A stretch of DNA of 25,000 nt, taken from assembly GCA_009760855.2 (NCBI GenBank), contig WPIO01000185.1, forward strand, positions 142,501 to 167,500. Direction: 5' to 3'. The stretch is from Cristatella mucedo (Eukaryota > Bryozoa > Phylactolaemata > Cristatellidae). The first letter of the stretch is position 1, and every line of letters begins with the position of its first letter. Made by a program: the position numbers and the translations under genes. Below, in pieces: positions 1 to 17,278 of the stretch. The notes beneath the pieces were generated by a model, which made no database searches, had not been told where the DNA came from, and saw only the letters and a program-made list of their open reading frames with translations.

Positions 1-40
1 AGTTGGCTTCGAACATAACGTGGTCGCAGGCCTCACAGGT

Positions 41-151
41 GCTTGCCTTACTCCTCAGCCAAAACTGATCCCTGGGTGTTAGCCCAGGGGTCAGTCTTGG
101 CTGAGGAGTAAGGCGAGCATCTGACCCCCTGGGCTAACACCCAGGCGTCAG
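41..151. repeat. Nested palindrome (two adjacent hairpins)
   Basis: Positions 41-62 are the reverse complement of 97-118 with one mismatch in 22. Inside them, 65-76 pairs with 83-94 with one mismatch, leaving a loop of about six bases. A second palindrome follows at 121-151, where the ends CTGACCCCCTGGG and CCCAGGCGTCAG pair around a short loop. The core of the second hairpin is also the inverted copy of the loop region of the first. The right arm of the first hairpin contains the Pol III A-box-like sequence of the SINE copy that follows. The pairing is seen directly; whether it folds in vivo is unknown. Confidence 0.85.
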
Positions 152-245
152 GTGCTCGCTCTACACGACCCAGGTCGTGGGTTCGATTCCTGCATTGGTC
201 GATCCATTATTGACTACTTCAAGCAGTGGCGATAGCCGTGAAGGT

Positions 246-247
<2 letters not shown>
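95..247 (+). mobile_element. tRNA-derived SINE-like copy, family 2 (copy 1)
   Basis: An A-box-like TGGCTGAGGAGTAAGGC lies at 98-114 and a perfect Pol III B box, GGTTCGATTCC, at 180-190. They are followed by a body (about 200-243) containing GGCGATAGCCGTGAAGG, which recurs in the copies at 1.33, 16.2, 22.7 and 24.2 kb. The A-to-B distance is longer than in a tRNA because of the 121-151 hairpin. The copy stops at the GT microsatellite at 248, so its 3' end is missing or replaced. It is not a functional tRNA: there is no acceptor or anticodon arm. Confidence 0.65.
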
Positions 248-297
<50 letters not shown>

Positions 298-350
298 TGT
301 GTGTGTGTGTGCGTGCGCGTGCGCGTGTGTGTGTGTGTGTGGGTGTGTGT
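248..350 (+). repeat. (GT)n microsatellite, interrupted
   Basis: About 100 bases of TG dinucleotides with GAG and GCGC interruptions. The Cys/Val or His/Thr reading frames across it are artefacts of the repeat. Confidence 0.97.
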
Positions 351-633
351 AGCTGCATGGCTGTGCGGAAGCATAGACAGCGGAAGATTAGCTAGCTTTC
401 TCCAACGTCTATGCCGACGAGCATGCCAGTTTGTGCCTGCAGGCATGGGCTCATGAGAGCAGGCTTGCAGGCTTACGAGTGTAGGTGTGAGTCATTGTGC
501 CTGTGCGTGTGAATGTGCTCTCGCGTGTCTGTGTGCATGTATGAGTGCCTGTGCCCTCGAATGTAGGTAAACTGATGCATTCGTGCTTGCATTCGCATAC
601 AATCATGCATGCATCCACCTAAGTGTGTATGCA
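351..633. other. Intergenic, no gene seen
   Basis: This stretch has loosely TG/CA-rich sequence with scattered GCATGC-type words and looks like eroded microsatellite flank. No coding frame, RNA gene or recognisable mobile element is supported. Confidence 0.6.
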
Positions 634-1326
<693 letters not shown>

Positions 1327-1430
1327 AGTAGGTGGGCGATCCTTTATCGCCACTGCAAGCGGTGGTGATAGCCGTAAAGACTCTTCTGTCGCTATACAAA
1401 AAGAGGCTGTTTAATCAGCCAGGAATTCTT
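1327..1430 (+). mobile_element. SINE family 2, 3' portion (copy 2)
   Basis: This copy has GGCGATCCTTTATCGCCACT, then GGTGGTGATAGCCGTAAAG, CTCTTCTGTCGCTATACAAA and an AAGAGGCTGTTTAATCAGCC end. The same words, in the same order, appear in reverse at 16160-16250 and 22718-22800. The tRNA-like head is absent, so the copy is 5'-truncated, as expected of retroposed elements. It is the clearest plus-strand version of the family's 3' end. Confidence 0.65.
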
Positions 1431-2962
<1,532 letters not shown>

Positions 2963-3026
2963 TTACTCTCCCACTTACTCAATCTTTCCCTCTTTATGGC
3001 TTTTCGGAGTTACAGGCGGAGACATA
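2963..3026 (+). mobile_element. Possible 3'-end remnant of LINE subfamily B
   Basis: The stretch CTCTTTATGGCTTTTCGGAG followed by TTACAGGCGGAGACATAG resembles the 3' ends of the two plus-strand LINE copies near 19600-19630 and 16050-16090 (TCTTTATGACTTTGTGGAG, TTACTGACGGAGATACA). It starts directly after the CT microsatellite. It is short, so chance similarity is possible. Confidence 0.35.
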
Positions 3027-3565
3027 GACTCGGCACGTGCGTCTTCTTGTGCTTGTTCGCGAAGCGCATGCACGTATGCGAGCGTTCGCTCTCGTGTTAG
3101 ACTTCACGGTGAACCAGCCATGATCGCAGCCAGCGCGCTTCTTTCTCACTGTTGTCGCTTTGAGGAAGCGCCAACAGTGTGCACTCAGTAGTGCGCGTCA
3201 GCTATTCGTTTCGCTGCCACCGATGGGCGCCGGAACCGAGTGGCTGGCGATGGGCCGGCGCCAGCACGGCGCCACGTCGAGGCAGACGTCTAGCGCCGGC
3301 TCCATTTATAGACCAGGTCGGTCTAATCTGCTGCGCATCGCTGCGCAAGCTGAAAAGCGCTTAAGACTCTAATTCCGGCCAAACAAGGTCGGCCTGGATA
3401 CTTCTTTGATTGAAGTGGGAGCCGGAGATCTGCCTGAGTAGCCCGCTTAGGGGCTTACAAATGTACACCCCGAGTGCTTGGGATCAGCAGTTATTGTGTG
3501 TGCTCCGTGACGCTTTCCGAAGTGTTCATTTTCAATCAACTTGCCGGTCTCTCTCTGCCCCTTTA
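3027..3565. other. Intergenic, no gene seen
   Basis: Mixed, partly GC-rich sequence (for example the GGCGCC-rich stretch near 3225-3300). Short frames here have no recognisable protein features. Confidence 0.5.
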
Positions 3566-3569
3566 TGCA

Positions 3570-3655
3570 TCTCTCTAATAATAATAATAATTTACTTGAT
3601 AAAGCGCCCTCAGAGAACTTAATCTCTTTCTAGGCGCTTTACATTTGCTGCAAAG
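3570..3655 (-). repeat. L2-type 3' tail with (ATT)n, LINE A
   Basis: On the minus strand it reads AAATGTAAAGCGCCTAGAAA, GAGATTAAGTTCTCTGAGGG and CGCTTTATCAAG, then ATT repeats. AGAGATTAAGTTCTCT is self-complementary and GCGCC/GGCGC can pair, giving a stem-loop. L2-type reverse transcriptases are thought to recognise such 3' ends. Other copies are near 13670, 15735-15806, 17112-17215 and on both SINE family 1 copies. Confidence 0.85.
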
Positions 3656-3714
3656 GGAAATGCAATTAATGGTTAGTAAAATCATGCTTAGAAAACAAAC
3701 AAAATGAATAACAT

Positions 3715-3790
3715 GGTTAGGGGTGACATGCACAGGGTCAGCATGCGAATGTGGTTAGTGGCAGCATGCACAGTGTCAGCACGCATAAGC
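3715..3790 (-). repeat. 38-bp tandem duplication in the LINE A 3' region
   Basis: Two adjacent units begin with GGTTAG at 3715 and 3753. Both carry CATGCACAG, GTCAGCA and GC-rich words and differ at several positions. They lie between the ORF stop and the tail of the LINE. Confidence 0.7.
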
Positions 3791-3804
3791 ACGTGAAGGA
3801 CGAA

Positions 3805-4700
3805 TCACAGGAACCCACTAAATGCTGTCCTAAATAGGTGTGTTTTTAGGTTCCTTTTAAATGTGGTCAGGTCAGGGAATGTTCTGACGCAGGTCGGGAG
3901 GGAGTTCCAGGCTTTGGGAGCATACGAACTAAATGCACGGTCTCCAAAGGATTTAAGGTTTGTACGAGGTATTTCTAGACTGTTGGATTCCGAAAAGCGG
4001 GTGGTACAATGCTTGGCCTGATGGGGTAGTAAATCTGAGAGATAGGCTGGAGCCATAGAATGAAGGGACCTAAAAGTGAGCGACAAAACCTTGAAGTAAA
4101 TCCGTTGCTTGACTGGTAGCCAGTGCAGGTCGGTGAGAAGTGGAGTAATGTGGCAACTGCGACGCTCACGACAGACAAGCCTAGCTGCAGAGTTTTGCAC
4201 CAGCTGCAATCGCCTGATCGCACATGCTGGGAGGCCAGTAAGCAGTGAGTTGCAGAAGTCGAGACGAGATGTCACGAATGCACGGACCAACTTGGACGTG
4301 GTATCCTTAACTAAACAAGTCCGAATTTTAGCAATATTATGAAGCTGAAAGTAGGCAGATTTGACCGTGGAGCTGATATGGTCGTCTAACGAGAGGTCGC
4401 TTTGGAATATGACACCTAGATTTCGAGCTGATTCGACAGGAGATATGCTGGCAGAGCCAATTTTGAGAGACAGCCTTTCCAATCTCTGAATCACACTGGG
4501 TTTGCCCATAACTAGTAAGTTAGTTTTGTCATCGTTTAGTTTTAGAAAATGTGCTGCCATCCATGTGCGGATGTCATCAATGCATGCAGCAAGTGAGTTG
4601 AGAGAATTTGAGTTGCTCGAAGGCTGGGAGGGATCAAAGCAAAGGTACTGCTGAGTGTCATCCGCATAGAAGTGAAAGCCTAGATTGTGCTTGGCAATGC
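3805..4700 (-). pseudogene. Partial LINE ORF2 (RT C-terminal part), subfamily A
   Basis: Translation from about 4700 down to 3805 gives roughly 295 residues without a stop. It has the polymerase box FYADDTQ near the start, then DDIRTWMAAHFLKLNDDKTN, RNLGVIF, SRLDFCNSLLTGLP, LVQNSAARLV, LHWLPVKQRI and WNSLP, ending FKRNLKTHLF. These are the standard thumb and C-terminal landmarks of L2/CR1-group ORF2 proteins. An internal methionine at 4560 gives a 251-residue frame, but the frame continues upstream, so that ATG is not a true start. Without motifs A and B of the RT or any endonuclease it cannot be active. The absence of stops suggests a fairly young insertion. Confidence 0.85.
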
Positions 4701-5564
<864 letters not shown>

Positions 5565-5579
5565 CCAATCCAAGATTGG
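5565..5579 (+). promoter_or_regulatory. Distal CCAAT / inverted CCAAT pair
   Basis: CCAAT at 5565-5569 and its reverse complement ATTGG at 5575-5579 form a 15-base palindrome. The preceding GGCGAGCAG is repeated in front of the proximal CCAAT at 5870. CCAAT is the NF-Y site in animal promoters. This one lies about 370 bases upstream of the TATA box, so its role is inferred. Confidence 0.45.
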
Positions 5580-5584
5580 CTCTC

Positions 5585-5617
5585 CTACACAATAACTGCC
5601 GTACACAATAACTGCGG
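5585..5617. repeat. 17-bp tandem duplication
   Basis: TACACAATAACTGC occurs twice in a row (5585 and 5602). It is a minor local duplication in the upstream region. Confidence 0.7.
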
Positions 5618-5869
5618 CATCTTAGGTTTCTCCGGATAGCCTAGCTGGGTGGGTGGGTGGGGGGGAGTCAACATGTCGTTTCCGAGATTTGCTTAATTCA
5701 TTTATGCTTCCAGTTGGCTAACTATGGCGAACGCAGAGTAAGAGGCAGGATCAGCGATGCCCGACTTCCGGCTTGCGCTTCGAAGCATCCGGCCTTTGAG
5801 TGCTAGGCGAGCGATCCTGGGTCCTCAGAACAGCTCCAGCAGGTGGAGGCGAAGGCTTACGGCGAGCAG

Positions 5870-5874
5870 CCAAT
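5870..5874 (+). promoter_or_regulatory. Proximal CCAAT box
   Basis: GGCGAGCAGCCAATC (5861-5875) places a CCAAT box about 70 bases before the TATA box, the usual position for NF-Y sites. A GT/GC-box-like GTGGGGGCGTG follows near 5920-5930. Confidence 0.55.
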
Positions 5875-5942
5875 CGCATGCAGAGACGAAGGTCAGCACT
5901 GGCGACTGTTGGGGTTAAGTGGGGGCGTGTCCGCTGTAGCCC

Positions 5943-5951
5943 TATATAAAA
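5943..5951 (+). promoter_or_regulatory. TATA box of the RHOU-like gene
   Basis: TATATAAAA lies about 100 bases upstream of the chosen start codon. By the usual 28-32 base spacing, transcription would begin near 5972-5980, giving a 5' UTR of about 70-75 bases. The sequence around and downstream is CpG-rich. The start site is inferred, not seen. Confidence 0.7.
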
Positions 5952-6048
5952 CGGCAGCCGACGTGACGCGAAACTACCTGCCGCTTAAGTTCCGCGGATA
6001 CGTCTCGTGCGCGTTCTGCCGCGGCGCACTAAACACACCGTCTTTAGG

Positions 6049-12316
<6,268 letters not shown>

Positions 12317-13295
12317 GGAGGAGGAGAGCGTCCGTCATTCGTCGCCAGGCCGCGACGCCGACCCGACCGACGCCGCTGGACAAGTTAGTCAGTCATTGGG
12401 GTCCAGCGAACTCTTTCGGCTGCGGTCGGCGCTTTACCGACCGACCGACCGACGCTTGCTCGCGAGCCAGTGAGACAGACGGTGCGGCCGGCTGCGAGTC
12501 GAAATGCCGAGAGCAGGCAGGCAGTCGCTCACGGCTCAGCGTCCGGTAGCTCCTCTCGCACGGCGTCTGCTCACCGGCCGCCCAGCCCAGTCTGCCGACT
12601 TGCCGCCGTTCCAGCCGAAAGGCATTCTTCCAAAGTCTTGAACTCGGTGGCACCTGCTGGTTTGTCTAGGGGGCGCTGCGATCTGCTTGCTGTCGCCGAA
12701 ATGCAGCGGTGCAGTATCGCATCGCAGCCTATTTAGACCCTAACTATTTATTATTACATTGAGGTTAGTGACCGTTCTAAGAAATGGGCAACCTCGAAGT
12801 CAAGATATTTCTGCTGTCGTTAAGCCAGATTGGCTACGGCCAATTTTTGCCGAAAAGTCAAGTGCTCCACCAAGAAGAACACGAACACGCGGCACGCATT
12901 GCACTTTCCCCGGTGACGTGCTGATGCTTGCGCGATCCTGACTTTTTATTTGGTCAGCACTGTTGCACAGCTGCCTCGAGCCAGCAGCAAGCTGCCACTG
13001 CGAGTTGAGGCCTTCATCTGCATCGTGCGGCCGTGACTTGGTGGTCATGTCAGCAACTTGTTTCTTTGTGAAGCCACTGCTGTTATTTTACTCGATAGCA
13101 AGGCTCGTCAATTTTTTTATACTGCAGTTCGCATGAAGAATGTATGCATATATAAATGTGTGTGTAACATTAAATGCATCCGTTATTCTTTTTTGCGACT
13201 TGGCATGCGAGGACGACTGTGACCTCCTAGTGCTTGCATGACATTATGACAATGCACCCCAGCTCTATTGAGGAGGGGTCCGTCATCGGAATAAA
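12317..13295 (+). other. Probable 3' UTR of the RHOU-like gene
   Basis: No other coding signal follows the stop. ATTAAA at 13169-13174 and AATAAA at 13290-13295 are candidate polyadenylation signals, giving a 3' UTR of roughly 0.85-1 kb. GC-rich at first, it becomes AT-richer after 12720. The true end cannot be fixed without transcript data. Confidence 0.45.
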
Positions 13296-13659
13296 TACTT
13301 CCTGATTAAGCACGATCATGTAGAATCCGGATAAAGTGTCAATTTAGGGTCCGGGCTATTCATGTAGGAGTGTAGCATCCGACGGTCCTCATCCAGAACC
13401 CTACTAGAATGCTATAGGTAGTGCCAGCTTGCTAGGACAAATTTTAAAGTTCGTAAGTGTGTCGGTGTGTGCGCGCTCGCGTGTGTCCAAGGACCCGTGC
13501 TCTCTAGATACGAAATGTAATACAATTTGGAGCGACTCGAGATCGCCTGTAGGTCACTTTGTAGGTTAGTTTAGAAAGCACCTGAGCAGGCTGAGAAAGG
13601 AAGCTGGGCTCGAGCTCACTAAAACCACCCGAATGCGACCAGCTAAGTGCACTAGTAAA
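13296..13659. other. Intergenic, no gene seen
   Basis: About 360 bases with no recognisable frame or repeat. Confidence 0.5.
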
Positions 13660-13664
13660 ACTAA

Positions 13665-14200
13665 GTCGTTTTATATAGCGCTATAGAAGAAGCAAATTTA
13701 TCCAGGGGCTTTACGACGGCAAGAGAACCAAGGGCTAATGACATGCACGGTATCATGCTTACACAAGCATAGGCTCATAAATATCGTGCTTACATGCTAG
13801 CATCCAACAGCATCGACTGGCATCCAATCAATGAAACACTGGCCAGGATGCTTGATTAGTAACATGCACCGAATCGTGCACAGATAAGCACCCATACGTG
13901 TGCTTTCGTGTGTGTATTCTGTAGCTTCGCAAAGTGAACAAGACTAAGTGGGTACTCAGGAAAGTTTTCTATAGCGAACTCAAAGCCTAAGCGGCCTTCG
14001 CTACGCATTCGGTAGCCAGCGGACTTAATCTCACACGACAAAGAGAAATTGAGAAACATAGCTGAGTCAGGAGGGCAGTTGAGATGGTGAATAGCATGGA
14101 AGTAGCAGCCAAGGATGGGACGCAGGTAAAGCTTAGAGGAGCATGTGCGAATTTAGCTGAGACTTTATCGACACATTTCAATGCACATTTGATGCAGGTA
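13665..14200 (-). mobile_element. L2-type LINE fragment (subfamily B-like), 3' end
   Basis: Read on the minus strand, 14140-13920 parallels the end of the 17.2-19.6 kb LINE. Its frame MFLNFSLSCEIKSAGYRMRS continues to FEFAIENFPE and matches the LINE's LPTFSLLHETKSVGYRMRAE and CECAIQNSPA. It then continues through ATGCAC-rich sequence and ends near 13670 in an L2-like tail (TATAGCGCTATATAAAA on the minus strand). It is divergent, so an older copy than the two plus-strand ones. Confidence 0.65.
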
Positions 14201-14963
14201 GCGACCGTAGCCGGTAGCGAGCACCCGACTTTCGGTGAATGGTATTTTGAAATGTATTTTGATTTACTGACAAATTGAAGAGGGCCTTAATTCGACAAAC
14301 GCAATGTGCGCTAAGTATAGAGCCAATTGATGCCGATTTTCCAGCAGCATTGCCACGTGCGTTTAAAAGTGGCCTGAGATTGATTGAGACTAATGACGTG
14401 GCACCTGTAACTGAGGGGCAAGCTCTCGCTGCACCTTGAGGAAATTTCGTAACAGGATGAGGCCTCTTGTCCGCCGCTTTACTTATCTACCTGTCTCGTG
14501 CAAAATGCTACGGGGATAGTTTTTCGTCAGTGCGCGAAACCCGTAAATTAAAGACTTGGGAATTATTAAATTAAACTATGTTAGAGGCGTAGGTAGATGA
14601 TCTTATGGGTGCGACTTATCGAGTTGTCCAGCAGGCAAAGCTGCACAAGTTGCAACTGAAGTGCAGTAGTAGCAGCTGAGGAAGCAGGTAGGAACGCAGG
14701 TAGTAGGCAGGTAGATACCAGGAAAGAGCTGCCAGATTAAGGATACCGTATTAGCAGATACCTGGAAAGACCAGCGGCGGGTAGCCTTAGCAGCTGCAGC
14801 GCAGTGCAGGAGTGAGATCGGGGCTTTGCCAACGCATCTATACCTGTGTATCTTTTTGCATTCCATAATGTAGACGCGCCGACTCAAGATATAGAAGCAT
14901 CTCAGCTCCCTCACTCGTTTCCTCGAAGCCACCACTACTTTTGAATGCGAGAGTGCACGTACG
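14201..14963. other. Intergenic, no gene seen
   Basis: AT-rich sequence with a few GCAGGTA repeats near 14683-14712 and two similar AGATACC(A/T)GGAAAGA words near 14712 and 14757. The minus-strand frame through 14603-15136 is mostly microsatellite and unsupported. Confidence 0.5.
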
Positions 14964-15018
14964 CATGTGTGCGTGCGTGCGTGTGTGCGCGTGTGTGCGT
15001 GCGTGCGTGCGTGCGTGC

Positions 15019-15056
<38 letters not shown>
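14964..15056 (+). repeat. (GTGC)n / (GT)n microsatellite
   Basis: GTGC/GTGT tetranucleotide repeats pass into about 30 bases of pure GT. A LINE fragment begins about 40 bases downstream. Confidence 0.96.
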
Positions 15057-15096
15057 ACCCGCCAGCAGCGCAAGCGTGATCGTGCACGTGTGGGCG

Positions 15097-16100
15097 TTTT
15101 GAAACTAAATGACAATAAAACCGAACTGCTGCTCATAGGTCACCCTAAGCGTATGGCTGGATTAAAAAGCTTTGCTCTTATAATAGGTGATGCTGTTGTG
15201 CAAACATCACCGAGTGCTCAAAATTTAGGCGTGGTTTCCCCAGCTACCTTGGTTTTAAAAGCTTCTTTCAGAAGACTGCTTCTACCGCTGGCCATTATGT
15301 CCGATCCCTATCTAAGATTAGAAGCTGTGTTCCACAGCGGCCTGCAAAAAATTAACTAGCTCCTTAGTTCTGTCTCGGTTTGAATATTGTAATTCCCTTT
15401 TGGCTGGGCTGCCGAAGAAAGCAGCTAGGCCACTGCAGCTGGCTATGAATATGGCTGCAAGGCTAGTCTTCAAGTCCCAGAGGTTTGATCACGCGTCTCC
15501 TTTGCTAAAAGAGCTAGGATGGATGCCGATTGAGCAACGGATACAGAGCAAAGTTCTTATACTGACCCACAAGGCCCGCCACGGCTTGGCTCCTTCGTAC
15601 ATAGCTGAACTGCTGCACCAGTTTTAGCCTCTTCGCGCCCTCATGTCCTGTATGGACAATAAGTTAGCTACTACATTCCTCTGCTTAAAGACCGTTGGCG
15701 ACAGAAGCTTAAGCTCTGCAGGTCCTAGACTGTGAAAATGTAAAGCACCTAGAAAGAGATTGAGTTCTCCGAGGGCGCTTTATCAAGTGCATTATTATTA
15801 TTATTAAACTCGCTTCCAAAATTCTTCCGCAATGACAACTGCTCTCCTGCTGCCGACTAAGGCTCATCCTTTTCAGCGGTCCTGAGCTGCTACTTCGATG
15901 GCACGCACAACCTCAACTGCTCTCCTGACTGCTATGCTTCCCACTTTCTCTTTGTTGCGTGAGACGAAGTCTGTTGGCTACCGAATGCGTACCGAAAGCC
16001 GCGTAGGCTGTGAGTGCGCTATACAAAACTCTCCTGCGTAACACCCACATAGTCTTTGTTGGTTTGTGGATTTACAGACGGAGATACACGATACATACAT
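15097..16100 (+). mobile_element. LINE subfamily B, truncated and decayed copy
   Basis: Starts at the equivalent of LKLNDDKTE in the RT and runs to the 3' end, parallel to 18710-19625. The best-preserved stretch (about 15410-15550) is roughly 92% identical by eye to 19020-19165. Frames are broken: VLKLNDNKTELLLIGHPKRM and NLGVV at first, then a shift, then GLPKKAARPLQLAMNMAARL to a stop at about 15625. A 72-base foreign insert interrupts it at 15735-15806. It is not functional. Confidence 0.88.
15735..15806 (+). mobile_element. Tail-only retroelement insertion inside LINE B
   Basis: Between ...CTAGACTGTG and AACTCGCTTCC, contiguous in the intact copy at about 19340-19355, lie 72 bases: AAATGTAAAGCACCTAGAAA, GAGATTGAGTTCTCCGAGGG, CGCTTTATCAAGTGC and ATT repeats. 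This is the tail of LINE A / SINE family 1 alone, an extreme 5' truncation. No clear target-site duplication is visible. Confidence 0.75.
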
Positions 16101-16159
16101 GGGCGTGCTCGCGCTAGAGGACGTGCGAGTCACCGCGGTTTTACTACGCGATATAAAAA

Positions 16160-16340
16160 TGCTAGCTGATTTAATGGTCTCTTTTGTAAAGCGACAGACG
16201 AGCCTTAAAGGCTATCACCACCGATTGAATCTTCAATAAAGGATGGCCTACGGCAGGATCCGAACCCACGACCTCTCGTCGGACCGAGGTCTCGCGAACA
16301 GCATGCGCCTTACCTGGAGAGCCATCGCGGCTCGCCGAGA
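16160..16340 (-). mobile_element. SINE family 2 (copy 3), near full length
   Basis: On the minus strand: A-box-like TGGCTCTCCAGGTAAGGC (16324-16307), B box GGTTCGGATCC (16266-16256), the body GGTGGTGATAGCC, then CTGTCGCTTTACAAAAGAG and a TTAAATCAGCT end. The head resembles a tRNA D arm and T arm but lacks a sensible anticodon arm. It best shows the order of parts in this family. A tRNA-Arg-like sequence sits immediately upstream of its 5' end. Confidence 0.7.
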
Positions 16341-16342
16341 CA

Positions 16343-16416
16343 GTTAGTCGAGGGGGACTCGAACCTCCAATCTCTTGCTTAGGATACGGACGCCTTATCC
16401 GTTAGGCCGCGCGGGC
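16343..16416 (-). pseudogene. tRNA-Arg(CCU)-like pseudogene
   Basis: A 74-base unit on the minus strand, starting GCCCGCGCGGCCTAACGGAT, with an ATCCTAA anticodon loop (CCU) and a perfect B box GGTTCGAGTCC. The D arm and T loop look like eukaryotic tRNA-Arg. The anticodon stem has two mismatches, the T stem one, and the acceptor strands do not pair, so it is unlikely to be charged. It may be a decayed gene or the head of a retroposed element. Confidence 0.6.
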
Positions 16417-17111
16417 TTTATTATAATGGCAATGAGAAGGCTGCTGCTGAGACGTGCGTTACGATGAACAGTGAGGTTCCGAGCGCGAGCACTAGCGTTC
16501 TCTACCGAGGAACCATAAAGCGGTTGAGAGCTTGTACACATTCTTCCCTACGCCCTTTACGCCTCGGCCGTTGTTCTGTTTCGTGCTTTACGCTGCCTCG
16601 GAGCCGCTGTGTTCGGCGTTACGCTGTTCGGTGTAGGCTTTTACGACACAACGGCTAAGAAAGTGGATCAGTCGCGGAGTCGACGACGCCTTTCGACTCA
16701 GTTGGACACCTGCTAAGAGTGTAAATACATCCGATTCCACAAAATGTGAAAATTCGGCTCGCCGCGAATTGCGTAGTCCTAGTTGGCGGATGCTTCCACA
16801 TTAGTGCATACAGCAAGAAGCGAGCATATATCTCGAAAAGCAAGCATCGATTCCAAGTAACCTCATTGAGCACCAAAAGCTAAGGCGCGACTTCTCAGCT
16901 AATGCGTCACCCGGCTCTTGCTAGCTGCACGGCTAATACGGCGTCATTAGTTCATGCGGCAACGTCAGATCTGCTATTTGCACAGTGCTCATAGCAAGCT
17001 GTTCAACATGGTAACCATCGCACGTTTATATTTGCCTTTAATAACACGTGTTTAGTTAAATGATCCATTTAGAGTTTCTCTCTACTACCTAATGCTAATA
17101 TAATTGTTGTC
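16417..17111. other. Intergenic, no gene seen
   Basis: About 700 bases of mixed composition with only short, unremarkable frames and no repeat family recognised. Confidence 0.5.
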
Positions 17112-17215
17112 ATTGAGCTTGCTACCACTAACCATTCGATTGTGCAGCAAATGTAAAGTGCCTAGAAAGAGATTGAGTTCTCCGCGGGCTCTATATGAAA
17201 TTCATTGTACTTAGT
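17112..17215 (+). mobile_element. LINE A 3'-end fragment (tail)
   Basis: ACCACTAACCATT, TGCAGCAAATGTAAAGTGCC, then AGAAAGAGATTGAGTTCTCC and a GGGCTCTATATGAAATTCATT end match the 3' region and tail of LINE A (minus strand 3690-3570). It directly precedes the long LINE B copy. Confidence 0.7.
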
Positions 17216-17278
17216 AGTAGTACTAAACCCTTAATCCTAAGACCTAAGCTCCAAACAAAAAACTCAAACCCAAAAAAT

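Larger units (their letters stand above)
3570..4700 (-). mobile_element. L2-type LINE (subfamily A), 5'-truncated
   Basis: The minus strand encodes the end of a non-LTR retrotransposon ORF2, followed by an untranslated region and an L2-like tail. The reading frame starts inside the reverse transcriptase, with the catalytic motif FYADDTQ encoded near 4656-4680, and runs open to a stop at about 3805. The element is cut off at 4700, exactly where the CTGT/CT microsatellite begins, so the endonuclease and most of the RT are missing. The 3' terminus at about 3570-3650 is a hairpin-like tail plus (ATT)n, the usual end of L2/CR1-group elements. The same tail recurs on the SINE pair at 21.0-21.4 kb. 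Confidence 0.88.

Noticed and set aside
14603-15136. 177-codon minus-strand frame
   Set aside because: A large part is the GT microsatellite and the rest has no recognisable domain.
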